Shown here in pieces: positions 36,079 to 44,623 of a stretch of 64,000 nt of DNA (positions within the stretch are counted from its first letter, which is position 1; each line of letters opens with the position of its first letter). A program made the translations under genes and the position numbers. This stretch comes from an uncultured Alistipes sp. (GTDB taxonomy: Bacteria; Bacteroidota; Bacteroidia; Bacteroidales; Rikenellaceae). The notes under the pieces were generated by a model. It searched no databases and had not been told where the DNA came from. It was given only the letters and a program-made list of their open reading frames with translations. The stretch lies in contig CALUKI010000023.1 of assembly GCA_944321175.1 (NCBI GenBank), positions 19,224 to 83,223 of the forward strand. Direction: 5' to 3'.

Positions 36079-37074
36079 ATGGCAAGACTCAGAATAGCCT
36101 TTCTGGCCGGCGGCGACTCCTCGGAACGGGAAATCGCCCTTCAGAGCGCCGCACAGATCGAAGCGGCGCTCGACCGCACGAAATACGACATTACCGTCAT
36201 CGATGTCCACCATCGCGACTGGCTTCATACGACGCCCGACGGCCGGAAATGGCCGCTTGACCGGAACGACTTCTCGCTCACGGTTGACGGGCGGCGGCGC
36301 GAATTCGATTATGCGCTGATCCTCATTCACGGTACTCCGGGCGAGGACGGCAAACTGCAGGGATACCTTGACATGATGGGGATCCCGTATTCGTCGTGTT
36401 CGATGACCTCGTCGGTCATCACCTTCGACAAGATCTCGACCAAACGGGCCGTGGCCGGCACGGGAGTCGGGCTGGCCCGCGAACGCCTCGTGCGGCGCGG
36501 CGAGACGGTCGATCCGGAGACAATCGTTGCGGAGCTGGGCCTGCCGCTCTTCGTCAAGCCCAACGCATCGGGTAGCAGCTTCGGCGTAACGCGCGTCGAA
36601 CATGTCGGGGAGATCCCCGCAGCCGTTGCCGCCGCCCTTGCCGAAAGCGAGGAAGCGCTCATCGAGGAGTGCATACAGGGGCGGGAAATGGGTTGCGGCG
36701 TGATGGTCGCCGGCGGTCGGGAGTATCTGTTTCCCATCACGGAGATCTGCCCGAAAAAAGCCTTCTTCGACTATCAGGCAAAATACGAAGCGGGGTATTC
36801 GGACGAGATCACACCGGCGCGGATCGCACCGGAGACCGCCGATGAACTGCACCGGTACGCATTGGCGGCATATCGGGCCTGCCGGTGCAGGGGAATCGTG
36901 CGCGTCGATTTCATCGTCACGCCCGAAGGCCGGCCCTATCTGATCGAGATCAACTCCATCCCCGGCATGAGCAGCGGAAGCATCGTTCCCAAGCAGGTGC
37001 GGGCTGCCGGCATGACGCTGGGTGAATTGTACGACATCCTTATCGCCGACACCTGCGGCCGCGAACTGCCATGA
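36079..37074 (+). CDS. ddl: D-alanine-D-alanine ligase
   Basis: A 331-residue ATP-grasp ligase that makes the D-Ala-D-Ala dipeptide of peptidoglycan. The start AFLAGGDSSEREIAL, the LIHGTPGEDGKLQGYLD substrate loop, PLFVKPNASGSSFGVTRV (ATP-grasp) and the metal-binding LIEINSIPGMSSGS are the expected blocks. Lys/Phe at the specificity loop (FFDYQAKY, i.e. the FDYxxKY motif) indicates D-Ala-D-Ala rather than D-Ala-D-lactate activity. The stop overlaps the start of the DUF3109 gene by four bases, which implies translational coupling. Confidence 0.96.
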   Translation: MARLRIAFLAGGDSSEREIALQSAAQIEAALDRTKYDITVIDVHHRDWLHTTPDGRKWPLDRNDFSLTVDGRRREFDYALILIHGTPGEDGKLQGYLDMMGIPYSSCSMTSSVITFDKISTKRAVAGTGVGLARERLVRRGETVDPETIVAELGLPLFVKPNASGSSFGVTRVEHVGEIPAAVAAALAESEEALIEECIQGREMGCGVMVAGGREYLFPITEICPKKAFFDYQAKYEAGYSDEITPARIAPETADELHRYALAAYRACRCRGIVRVDFIVTPEGRPYLIEINSIPGMSSGSIVPKQVRAAGMTLGELYDILIADTCGRELP

Positions 37075-37664
37075 TCGAAATCGACGACAAGATCGTAAGT
37101 CTCGACCTGCTGCGCGAATGTTTCCTTTGCGACCTGCAGCGCTGCAAGGGGCTATGCTGCGTCGAGGGAAACGCCGGAGCGCCGCTCGAAGCGGAGGAGG
37201 TGGCGATGCTCGAAGCCGAATACGGGCACTACAGGCCCTACCTGACGGGAGAGGGGATCGCCGCCATCGAACAACAGGGATTCATGGTGCCGGACGAGGA
37301 GGGCGACCGCACGACACCGCTGGTCAACGGTGCACAGTGCGCCTACGCCTATACGGAAAACGGCGTCACGCTCTGCGCCGTCGAACGGGCCTATCGGGAG
37401 GGGCGGTGCGGATTCCGCAAACCGATCTCGTGCCATCTCTATCCCATCCGCGTCGTCCGGTTTTCGAACGGCACGCTGGGGCTGAACTACCACCGCTGGG
37501 AGGTTTGCCGCCCTGCGGTCGCCTGCGGCCGCAGGGCGGGCATCCCCGTTTACAAGGCGTTGCGCGAACCGATCATCCGGCGCTTCGGCGAGGAGTTCTA
37601 CAAGGCGTTGGAGGCCGCCGAAGAGTACCTCCGCGAACAGGAACCGCGCGACGGCCGGTCCTGA
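37071..37664 (+). CDS. DUF3109 family protein (cysteine-cluster)
   Basis: A 197-residue cytoplasmic protein of DUF3109. The N-terminal CFLCDLQRCKGLCCVEGNAGAPL holds a dense Cys cluster, and further Cys occur at GAQCAY, LCAVERA, GRCGFRKPISCHLYPIRV and EVCRPAVACG. The pattern resembles YkgJ-type Fe-S or zinc-binding proteins; a metal centre is likely, but the function is unknown. It overlaps ddl by ATGA and is the last gene of the yicC cluster. After it come about 195 non-coding bases containing a G9 tract. Confidence 0.88.
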   Translation: MIEIDDKIVSLDLLRECFLCDLQRCKGLCCVEGNAGAPLEAEEVAMLEAEYGHYRPYLTGEGIAAIEQQGFMVPDEEGDRTTPLVNGAQCAYAYTENGVTLCAVERAYREGRCGFRKPISCHLYPIRVVRFSNGTLGLNYHRWEVCRPAVACGRRAGIPVYKALREPIIRRFGEEFYKALEAAEEYLREQEPRDGRS

Positions 37665-37750
37665 CGGCCGTATCGTCCGAAACGGTTCACCGACGGGTCG
37701 AACGCCCATACGGGGAGCGGCAACAGGCTGCCCGCCCCGCAAGCGGCACA

Positions 37751-37759
37751 GGGGGGGGG
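37751..37759. repeat. Homopolymer tract G9
   Basis: Nine G in the 195-base gap between the DUF3109 gene and the M23 peptidase gene, 100 bases before the latter's start. It could influence expression if a promoter lies around it, but no -7 consensus is seen here. Confidence 0.85.
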
Positions 37760-37859
37760 CAAACGGCACAGGGAACAAGGGCCGTGATGTAGGATAAATG
37801 ACGGGACAGAAGTCCGGACGGCAGGGGCGCCGCAACGGCGCATCCGAAGAAAGAGAGTT

Positions 37860-38993
37860 ATGAAGAGATACAAGACAAAGAGAGAAATGAATCGAACGAA
37901 ACAGACAAGGAGCCTGCGCTGCCTGATGTTCCCGCTGCTCATCGCTGCGGGAACGGCCGTGAATGCACAGGCCCAAAGCATCGAACGCATGCGCGAACTG
38001 CTGCAGGAGATCCAGCAGGAGGTGGACAGCCTCGAAAAGGAACAGGCGCGGACGCTCCGCTTGCGGGAGCGGCTACAGCACCCCGTCGAATCGGTAGAGT
38101 ATGTCGATGACGTAATCGCGGTCGATACGCTTCCGTCGGGCAGCGATGCGGTGATGATCGTCCTGTTCAACGACAACACCTGGAAATACCTGCGCAACCG
38201 CGACTATGTCAAGGACAGCGAAGTCTATACCCGATGCTGGGACACGACGAAGCTCTTCCCGTACCGCGACTCCGTAGCCCTGTCCGACCTGCCGCGCTCG
38301 GTCGATATTCAGCTGGTCGATTCGCTCAGGTGCTACCACTATCCCTACAAGGCCAACATCCGGTCGAAATTCGGCATGCGCCGCCGGCGCAAGCATCAGG
38401 GAGTCGATCTGCCGCTCAAGACGGGCGATCCGGTCTATGCGACCTTCAACGGCAAGGTCCGCATCTCGTTCCCCTCGTCCAAGACGGGCGGTTACGGCAA
38501 TCTGATCATCATCCGCCACGACAACGGGCTGGAAACCTTCTACGGACATCTCTCGGAACGGATCGTGCATGCCGGAGAGTGGGTCGAAGCGGGACAGATC
38601 ATCGGGTACGGCGGCAGCACGGGCCGCAGTACGGGGCCGCATCTCCATTTCGAGACCCGTTATTGCGGGCAGTCGTTCGACCCGGAGCGTCTGATCGACT
38701 TCCAAAGCGGCAATCTGCGGCGCGAGACCTTCCTGCTCAAACGGAGTTATCTGGATATCCATTCGAGTGCTTCGCAGGATTTCGAGGACGAGGAGGATGA
38801 AGCAAAAGAGCGGAAACGCGCCGAGGAGGAGAAAAAGGCGCTGGCCAACGCCCAATACTACCGTATCAAGTCGGGGGATACGCTGGGAGCCATTGCCATC
38901 CGCTACGGCACGACCGTCACGAGGCTCTGCCAGCTCAACGGCATTTCGCGCAACACGACCCTCCGGATCGGACGATCGTTGCGCGTCAAATAG
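37860..38993 (+). CDS. M23 family metallopeptidase with C-terminal LysM
   Basis: A 377-residue exported protein. A signal segment (cleavage near NAQAQ at about residue 39 from this start; the in-frame Met at residue 10 is an alternative start) is followed by a coiled-coil (RMRELLQEIQQEVDSLEKEQARTLRLRER) like that of EnvC/NlpD. The LytM/M23 domain has both zinc blocks: RKHQGVDLPL and STGPHLHFETR. A charged linker leads to a LysM domain (YYRIKSGDTLGAIAIRYGTTVTRL, residues about 325-377) that binds peptidoglycan. It probably trims cross-linking peptides in cell-wall turnover or division. Confidence 0.93.
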   Translation: MKRYKTKREMNRTKQTRSLRCLMFPLLIAAGTAVNAQAQSIERMRELLQEIQQEVDSLEKEQARTLRLRERLQHPVESVEYVDDVIAVDTLPSGSDAVMIVLFNDNTWKYLRNRDYVKDSEVYTRCWDTTKLFPYRDSVALSDLPRSVDIQLVDSLRCYHYPYKANIRSKFGMRRRRKHQGVDLPLKTGDPVYATFNGKVRISFPSSKTGGYGNLIIIRHDNGLETFYGHLSERIVHAGEWVEAGQIIGYGGSTGRSTGPHLHFETRYCGQSFDPERLIDFQSGNLRRETFLLKRSYLDIHSSASQDFEDEEDEAKERKRAEEEKKALANAQYYRIKSGDTLGAIAIRYGTTVTRLCQLNGISRNTTLRIGRSLRVK

Positions 38994-39030
38994 GATACGG
39001 CGGAAAACGAACGTCTTTGAACAAGGCGGA

Positions 39031-39076
39031 TCCGGCCCATTGCGTGAAAAAATCAGGCATGGGCCGGAGTTTTTTT
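39031..39076 (+). terminator. Intrinsic terminator after the M23 peptidase gene
   Basis: Arms TCCGGCCCAT (39031-39040) and ATGGGCCGGA (39059-39068), followed by a run of seven T (39070-39076). It is a strong plus-strand terminator 38 bases after the stop. Confidence 0.88.
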
Positions 39077-39128
39077 CGCTTTTCCCGTTTTTTTCGCTCC
39101 CCCGGGTAGAACGTATAAATTATTTGCC

Positions 39129-39136
39129 TATATTTG
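39129..39136 (+). promoter_or_regulatory. -7 element for the Big2/FISUMP lipoprotein gene
   Basis: TATATTTG fits TAnnTTTG exactly, in an A+T-rich patch, and would give a leader of about 105 bases. No clean TTTG is found at the -33 position. Confidence 0.55.
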
Positions 39137-39247
39137 CAATTGATGCATGCCCCTTTCGCGATAGTTGGGACAAGCCGCGGTTCCGGCTCTTCAACTCTTC
39201 TTTGATACCAATTCGCACATTTTCCATTAACCATAAACTTAAATCGC

Positions 39248-40543
39248 ATGAAAACAATTCTGTCCAAATTCGTGGGGGGGGGAATTCTCCTGCTCGCACT
39301 GCTGTCAGCCTCGTGTAAAGAGGATGACCCCGTATTAGTCGAATCCATCTCATTCGAAAGCCCGACCTTATCGTTGAAAGTCGGGAATTCGAAACAGCTC
39401 ACGGTCACCGTATCTCCGGAGAATGCCGAAAATAAGACACTGACGTGGAGTTCGCTCGACAAGACTGTGGCCAGCGTCGATGAAACCGGTACGGTAACGG
39501 CCCATAAAACAGGGGAAACGACCATTCAGGCCACAGCGGGCAGCGTGTCGGCCACATGCAAAGTGACGGCATACACCGAGGTCGAGCTGATCTCTCTCAA
39601 CCCGTCTGAGCACACGCTCAAAGAGGGTGAAACGGTAAAGATCAACGCCGTCATCTATCCCGACGACGCCATCGACAAGACACTGAACTGGACATCGAAA
39701 AATCCCGACATCGCCACCGTTGACTCCGAAGGTACGGTAACGGCCGTCAAGGAGGGTACGGCCGTCATCGAAGCCGCAATCGGCGATGTAAAAGGCAGCT
39801 GTACCATCACGGTGGAAAAAGCCGTGCAGATGGTGCATCCGGCAAGTCTCTTTGCCGAATTCAATGTCGGAGTCACACCCGGCACCTTCGCCGCTTCGCA
39901 CGAAGCCGCAGACAACGGATACTACAACTTTGCCGATGCACAGACGGCCTGCCCCGAAGGCTGGCACCTCCCGACACAGAACGAACTGTACAGCGTCGTG
40001 GATTGTTATGACGGCAGCGAGACGATCGTACAGCACTGCAAATTCACCGGAACGTGCGATTATCCGAATATTCCTGAAAAAATTCTGGTCAACGGCGAAT
40101 TGCGTGACTTCACAGCCGATTACTACACCGCAACGAAAAACGTATGCTACGCCTTGAAATTCAAGGATGCCTCGAACGAATACCTCTCGGCCTACCGCTG
40201 GACCAACGCCGCGACCGACACCCCGTTCGAAGTCCGTGTACGTTGGATCAAGGCCGAAGGGAAGAATCTTACGGTCCGGGATATCGCCAACGACGACTAT
40301 TGGAACAGCAACAATGAATCCGATATCGTATTGCAGTTCCCCGCCGTGGGATACAAATTCGCCAACGGCAACTCCTCGGGCATCGGCATGATGTCGTATT
40401 GCTGGACTTCCGTTGAAGAGACTCCGTCCCAAAGCGGCAGCGCCCGCGGCCTGCTGCTCTATTTCCTGAAGGGCAACTATGCCTATACCGGAGCATTCGC
40501 CGCATCGTGGTGCTGCTCGGTACGATGCGTCAAGGACAACTGA
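39248..40543 (+). CDS. Surface lipoprotein with two Big2 domains and a FISUMP-like C-terminus
   Basis: A 431-residue lipoprotein with Cys23 at the end of LLSASC. The sequence CKEDD matches the Bacteroidetes lipoprotein export signal for surface display. Two bacterial Ig-like (Big2) domains follow (about 32-105 and 112-188), each with the TLTWSSLDKTVASVDETGTV-type core. The last 240 residues look like the Fibrobacter major paralogous domain (ACPEGWHLPTQNELY, YCWTSVEE, SVRCVKDN). Such proteins act in adhesion or are of unknown function. A G9 run in codons 9-12 of the signal peptide makes phase variation by slippage likely. It is monocistronic, with its own promoter and terminator. Confidence 0.85.
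   Translation: MKTILSKFVGGGILLLALLSASCKEDDPVLVESISFESPTLSLKVGNSKQLTVTVSPENAENKTLTWSSLDKTVASVDETGTVTAHKTGETTIQATAGSVSATCKVTAYTEVELISLNPSEHTLKEGETVKINAVIYPDDAIDKTLNWTSKNPDIATVDSEGTVTAVKEGTAVIEAAIGDVKGSCTITVEKAVQMVHPASLFAEFNVGVTPGTFAASHEAADNGYYNFADAQTACPEGWHLPTQNELYSVVDCYDGSETIVQHCKFTGTCDYPNIPEKILVNGELRDFTADYYTATKNVCYALKFKDASNEYLSAYRWTNAATDTPFEVRVRWIKAEGKNLTVRDIANDDYWNSNNESDIVLQFPAVGYKFANGNSSGIGMMSYCWTSVEETPSQSGSARGLLLYFLKGNYAYTGAFAASWCCSVRCVKDN
39274..39282. repeat. Coding homopolymer tract G9 in a signal peptide
   Basis: Nine G read as the end of Val9 and Gly10-Gly12 of the lipoprotein, about 27 bases after its start codon. Loss or gain of one base would shift the frame before the lipobox and abolish the product. 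Confidence 0.92.
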
Positions 40544-40562
40544 TCCAAAATATCCGACGCAA

Positions 40563-40598
40563 AAAGAGCGGACTTTCTCCGGAGAAAGTCCGCTCTTT
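40563..40598. terminator. Bidirectional terminator after the lipoprotein gene
   Basis: An uninterrupted 36-base palindrome (18-base arms, effective 4-base CCGG loop) beginning with AAAGAG and ending with CTCTTT. It lies 20 bases after the plus-strand stop and before the convergent small membrane gene. Confidence 0.85.
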
Positions 40599-40648
40599 CA
40601 CTCTTTGCCGGAGGGAGGGGCCGTGTCCGGCGGGCTGTACACCGGATA

Positions 40649-40834
40649 CTACCGGAACCACTCCGTCAGATGATCCTTCGCATAGAAATAATAGACCACG
40701 ACCCCGAACCAGCTCGTAAGAAGAACCAGCAGAGAAGCCATTACCTTTCCTGCCATCGAAATCCGTTTTTTGAAGATGTCAATGACGGCCAGCACGGCAC
40801 ACGCCAGACCGGCGATATAAAGAATCGTACCCAT
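40649..40834 (-). CDS. Small two-helix membrane protein (PLDc_N-like)
   Basis: A 61-residue protein with two hydrophobic helices (GTILYIAGLACAVLAVIDIF and VMASLLVLLTSWFGVVVYYF) joined by a basic loop (KKRISMAGK). The second helix followed by YAKDHL resembles the short phospholipase D N-terminal (PLDc_N) membrane module found as stand-alone proteins in Bacteroidetes. The function is unknown. It is read on the minus strand 135 bases downstream of truA and may share its transcript. Confidence 0.65.
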   Translation of the reverse strand: MGTILYIAGLACAVLAVIDIFKKRISMAGKVMASLLVLLTSWFGVVVYYFYAKDHLTEWFR

Positions 40835-40969
40835 CGTTCAAACTATTTTGAGTCAAACACGTTTCAATATCGGACGACAACCGCACATCGTCTCATCCGC
40901 TTCCGCGACAACCGGCAGGACGGACTCCGCCCTGATGCACGACAGCCGGCAGAACTCCCTGCGACAGGG

Positions 40970-41752
40970 TCATAACAGCGGCAGACGCGCGGCGTCTTCG
41001 CTGCGGCGGAAGAGAGCGGCAGGGTAGGACACATCCCACAGATACAATCCTTCGGCCGGAGCGCCGCCGCTGGCCCGCGACAAGTCACGGCTCCCGACAA
41101 TCGACCGGAACTCCCCGACATCGTAACGGCCGCGCCCCACATCGACAAGCGTTCCGACCACCGCCCGCACCATGTTGCGCAAAAAACGGTCGGCACGGAT
41201 CCGGAAACACAGAACCCCCTGCCGCGACAGGCTCCATTCGGCCTGCGAAATGCGGCAGATGTTGGTCCGGTTGTTGGAGTTGAGTTTGGCGAACGTCGTG
41301 AAATCGTCATACTCCAAAAGCAGTGCCGCAGCACGGTTCATCCGTTCGATGTCCAGCGTCCGGTAATATTGCCACACGCAGCCCCGCGTAAAGGGATTTT
41401 TATGCAGCTCGATGAAATAGCGGTATTCCCGTTCGAGGGCATCGAACCGGGCGTGCGCCCCGTCGGCTACGGGCGTGATGTTCGACACGGCGATGTCGTT
41501 CGGCAGCAGGGCATTGAGCTTGTAGGCGGTATGCTGCGGATCGGAGAGCGGTTCATCAAGGTCGAAATGCGCCACATAATAGGCCGCATGCACCCCCGTA
41601 TCGGTGCGTCCCGCACCGGTTGTCCCGACCGGCCGGCGCAACAGGATCGTCAACGCCTCTTCGAGCGTTCCCTGCACCGTCTCGCCCTTCGGCTGCCGCT
41701 GCCATCCGAAATAGTTCCGGCCGTTGTAACTCAGTTCGATGAAATAACGCAT
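40970..41752 (-). CDS. truA: tRNA pseudouridine(38-40) synthase
   Basis: A 260-residue enzyme that converts U38-U40 of the tRNA anticodon arm to pseudouridine. The catalytic Asp is in GAGRTDTGVHA (about residue 52). YFIELSYNGRNYFGWQRQP at the start and RADRFLRNMVRAVVGTLVDVG near the C-terminus are the conserved TruA blocks. Length is standard (E. coli 270 aa). It has an exact minus-strand -7 box 46 bases upstream, back to back with that of dapB. Confidence 0.96.
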   Translation of the reverse strand: MRYFIELSYNGRNYFGWQRQPKGETVQGTLEEALTILLRRPVGTTGAGRTDTGVHAAYYVAHFDLDEPLSDPQHTAYKLNALLPNDIAVSNITPVADGAHARFDALEREYRYFIELHKNPFTRGCVWQYYRTLDIERMNRAAALLLEYDDFTTFAKLNSNNRTNICRISQAEWSLSRQGVLCFRIRADRFLRNMVRAVVGTLVDVGRGRYDVGEFRSIVGSRDLSRASGGAPAEGLYLWDVSYPAALFRRSEDAARLPLL

Positions 41753-41797
41753 CGCCGATATACGGATTTTTCTTCGTCAAACGTTTCCTTGCCGGGA

Positions 41798-41805
41798 CAA
41801 ATGTA
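41798..41805 (-). promoter_or_regulatory. truA promoter -7 element
   Basis: The minus strand reads TACATTTG, an exact TAnnTTTG match, 45 bases before the truA start codon. Confidence 0.6.
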
Positions 41806-41847
41806 TAAAAATTTCCCGTATGGAGACCGGATTCGGCGTTAATTTCG

Positions 41848-41855
41848 TACCTTTG
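41848..41855 (+). promoter_or_regulatory. dapB promoter -7 element
   Basis: TACCTTTG matches the -7 consensus, 21 bases before the dapB start. The -33 position lacks a clear TTTG. Confidence 0.6.
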
Positions 41856-41876
41856 CGGAAATAGTCAAGATCGGAC

Positions 41877-42590
41877 ATGAAAGCAGCAATCATCGGATAC
41901 GGCAAGATGGGACGTGAAATCGAACGCATCCTGCGGGAACGCGGGCACGACGTTCCGCTCATCATCGACCTCGACAACCGCAGCGATCTGAGTGCAGAGC
42001 GCTTGCGGGAGGTGGACGCGGCACTTGAATTTTCGACCCCCGCGACAGCCTATGACAACATCCGCGCCTGCATCGATGCCGGAACGCCCGTCGTGAGCGG
42101 CACGACGGGGTGGACCGGCCGGTTGGAAGAGTTGCGCACACGCTGCCGCGAACGAAACGGCGCATTTTTTTATGCTTCGAATTATTCGCTGGGCGTCAAC
42201 CTGCTCTTCCGCCTCAACCGCCAACTGGCGGAGATGATCGGTCGGGTAGGCGGCTACGACGTCCGCATCGAGGAGATCCACCATACGCAGAAAAAGGATG
42301 CTCCCAGCGGCACGGCCATCACGCTGGCCGAGGAGATTATCGATCGGATCGGAACGAAACAACGGTGGGTGAACCGTCCGGCCGCGGCGCCCGACGAACT
42401 GGAGATCGACTCCCTGCGTGAGGGCGCGGTACCGGGCACCCATACGGTTGCCTATACCTCCGACGACGACGTGATCACGCTGCGGCACGAATTGAAAAGC
42501 CGCCGCGCCCTGGCATTGGGTGCAGTCGTTGCAGCCGAATTCCTCGTCGGGAAACATGGCGTCTATACGATGGATGACCTGTTGAAGTAA
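41877..42590 (+). CDS. dapB: 4-hydroxy-tetrahydrodipicolinate reductase
   Basis: A 237-residue NAD(P)H-dependent reductase of the diaminopimelate/lysine pathway. The Rossmann motif IIGYGKMGREIERIL opens the protein, VSGTTGW is the conserved cofactor-domain block and EIHHTQKKDAPSGTA is the catalytic signature (His-His, Lys and the Ser-Gly-Thr substrate loop). Its product leads to the meso-diaminopimelate used in peptidoglycan and decarboxylated by LysA (12787-13950). It heads a plus-strand run with a small secreted protein and lepB. Confidence 0.97.
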   Translation: MKAAIIGYGKMGREIERILRERGHDVPLIIDLDNRSDLSAERLREVDAALEFSTPATAYDNIRACIDAGTPVVSGTTGWTGRLEELRTRCRERNGAFFYASNYSLGVNLLFRLNRQLAEMIGRVGGYDVRIEEIHHTQKKDAPSGTAITLAEEIIDRIGTKQRWVNRPAAAPDELEIDSLREGAVPGTHTVAYTSDDDVITLRHELKSRRALALGAVVAAEFLVGKHGVYTMDDLLK

Positions 42591-42622
42591 TACCTCGCAC
42601 TGAGAAGAAAACATTCCTGACA

Positions 42623-43099
42623 ATGAGAAAGTTCATCCTTGCAATTCTGTTGGTGGCGGGCGGGTTCGCGACAGTCGGGGCGCAACAGCTCAGCGGCTAC
42701 TTCGCCGACAGTTCCGGAGGAGTCAATTTCTGGATAAGCAGCACCTACAACCATCCCGTTACGGTCATTCTCTCCGCCGTCAACCGCCGGACCCGCGAGC
42801 AGCGGGATGCCCGTGTGACCGTTCCGGCTTACGGTTCAGTCTATTTCGGCCGGAACTACAACTGGGCATGGCAGCCGGGCGAGATTATGTACGTCCGCAA
42901 CACCAAGGGACAGGTGATCTTCCGGCAGGTCAACAATCTTGCGGGCAACCGCTCGAATCCGTCGTTCGGCAGCGGCGAAGCGGAGCGTTACAACGGCCGC
43001 AAGTGCAGCAAGTGCGACTGTTCGGGATGCGTAGCCTCCAACTGGGATCCCTTCGTATGCAGCAAATGCGGGCACAAGTGCAGCGACCACACCAAATGA
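42623..43099 (+). CDS. Secreted protein with C-terminal Cys-rich zinc-ribbon-like tail
   Basis: A 158-residue protein with a signal peptide (MRKFILAILLVAGGFATVGAQ). The middle (about 25-110) is beta-rich without a recognised family (YNHPVTVILSAVNRRTREQ, GSVYFGRNYNWAWQPGE). The last 35 residues hold four CxxC-like pairs (CSKCDCSGC, CSKCGHKCSDH), a double zinc-ribbon pattern unusual for an exported protein. It begins 33 bases after dapB, so co-transcription is likely. No function can be assigned. Confidence 0.7.
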   Translation: MRKFILAILLVAGGFATVGAQQLSGYFADSSGGVNFWISSTYNHPVTVILSAVNRRTREQRDARVTVPAYGSVYFGRNYNWAWQPGEIMYVRNTKGQVIFRQVNNLAGNRSNPSFGSGEAERYNGRKCSKCDCSGCVASNWDPFVCSKCGHKCSDHTK

Positions 43100-43264
43100 C
43101 GCCCTGCGCCGGGCATATTCCCGCAAAAAAGGGGACTGCCCTCCGGAGCAAGATGCCGCACCCGTAGATAAACAACACAGACAATGCAATAACAGGCAGT
43201 ACGGGCCGTTCTGCTTTATGAACCAAAAGACCGTACCGCCGCCAAGACACCGTAAATTTTACGC

Positions 43265-44623
43265 ATGGAAAAGATAAAAGCTCTGTTGCACAACCGTTGG
43301 GTGGGATTCACCTTGTGGAGCCTGCTCTATATCCTGTGGTTCGTCGTCTGGACCGGCAATCTCTGGCTGCTGCTGGGAGAACTGGTCATCATCGACCTCT
43401 ATTTCACGCACTTCCTGTCGCGGTTCATCGGCGAGAAAAACCGCGAATGGTGCCGCCGCAGCGCAACCTACAAGTTCATCTACGAATGGGTCAACGCCAT
43501 CGTTTTCGCAACGGTCGTGGCCTCGCTGATCCACATCTTCGTCTTCCAGATGTACGTCATCCCGTCGTCGTCGATGGAGTCGTCGCTGCTGATCGGCGAC
43601 TACCTCTATGTCAGCAAGGTCGCCTACGGGCCGCAGATGCCCAACACCCCCGTCGCATTCCCCTTCGTACACCATACGATGCCCTTCTCACAGACGAAGA
43701 AATCCTTCTCGGAGTGCATCAAATGGCCCTATCACCGGCTCAAGGGTTTCGGCAGCGTGAAACGCAACGACGTGGTGGTCTTCAACTTTCCGGCGGGCGA
43801 CACGGTGCTGCTCCAGCGGCAGGACGTCACCTATTACGACGTACTGCGCGAATACCAGCGTACCTACGGGCAGAAGGCGGGCCGCGAGCGGCTTTTCCGC
43901 GACTATACGGTCATCACTCGTCCGGTGGACAAGCGCGAGAACTACATCAAGCGCTGCGTGGCCGTCGCGGGCGATTCGCTCAAGATCGTCGGCGGAGAGG
44001 TCTATGTCAACAACGAACCGCAGGCTCCCGTACCGGAGAAACAGTACATGTACACGGTCATGACTTCGTCGCCGCTGTCGAAGTATGCGATCGAGAAGTT
44101 GGGCGTAACCGAATGGAGCGGCAGCGACACGAACTATTTCATGCTGCTCACGGCCGACCGCGCCGAAGCGCTGCGGCGCATGAAAAACGTGCTGGCCGTC
44201 GAACGCTACATCTACGAGGAACCCAACCGCGAAGTCTATCCGCACGACCTGTCGCTGGGATGGAATCAGGACAACTACGGCCCGATCTGGGTGCCGGCAA
44301 GGGGCGCCACGATCGCGCTCACGCCCGAAAACCTGCGGCTCTACCGCCGTTGCATCGAGGTCTATGAAGGCAACCGGTTGGAGGAGCGGCCCGACGGCAC
44401 GGTGCTGTTGAACGGAACGCCCGCAACCGACTATACGTTCCGCATGAACTACTACTGGATGATGGGCGACAACCGCCACAACTCGGCCGATTCGCGTTTC
44501 TGGGGCTTCGTGCCGGAGGACCACATCGTGGGCCGCGCATCGTTCATCTGGCTTTCGCTCGACTCGCAGAAGTCATTCCCGTCGAACATCCGTTGGAACC
44601 GGCTCTTCACCAAAGTACGATGA
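43265..44623 (+). CDS. lepB: Signal peptidase I
   Basis: A 452-residue membrane-bound serine peptidase that removes signal peptides after Sec export. Hydrophobic helices lie at about 14-45 and 72-98. The nucleophile is Ser103 in VIPSSSMESSLLIGDYLYV, the Lys general base lies in YIKRCVAVAGDSL, and the box E MMGDNRHNSADSRFWGFVP is complete. The protein is longer than E. coli LepB (324 aa) because of an insert of about 100 residues between the Lys block and box E, usual in Bacteroidetes. The stop overlaps the start of the YigZ-family gene (ATGA at 44620-44623). Confidence 0.95.
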   Translation: MEKIKALLHNRWVGFTLWSLLYILWFVVWTGNLWLLLGELVIIDLYFTHFLSRFIGEKNREWCRRSATYKFIYEWVNAIVFATVVASLIHIFVFQMYVIPSSSMESSLLIGDYLYVSKVAYGPQMPNTPVAFPFVHHTMPFSQTKKSFSECIKWPYHRLKGFGSVKRNDVVVFNFPAGDTVLLQRQDVTYYDVLREYQRTYGQKAGRERLFRDYTVITRPVDKRENYIKRCVAVAGDSLKIVGGEVYVNNEPQAPVPEKQYMYTVMTSSPLSKYAIEKLGVTEWSGSDTNYFMLLTADRAEALRRMKNVLAVERYIYEEPNREVYPHDLSLGWNQDNYGPIWVPARGATIALTPENLRLYRRCIEVYEGNRLEERPDGTVLLNGTPATDYTFRMNYYWMMGDNRHNSADSRFWGFVPEDHIVGRASFIWLSLDSQKSFPSNIRWNRLFTKVR

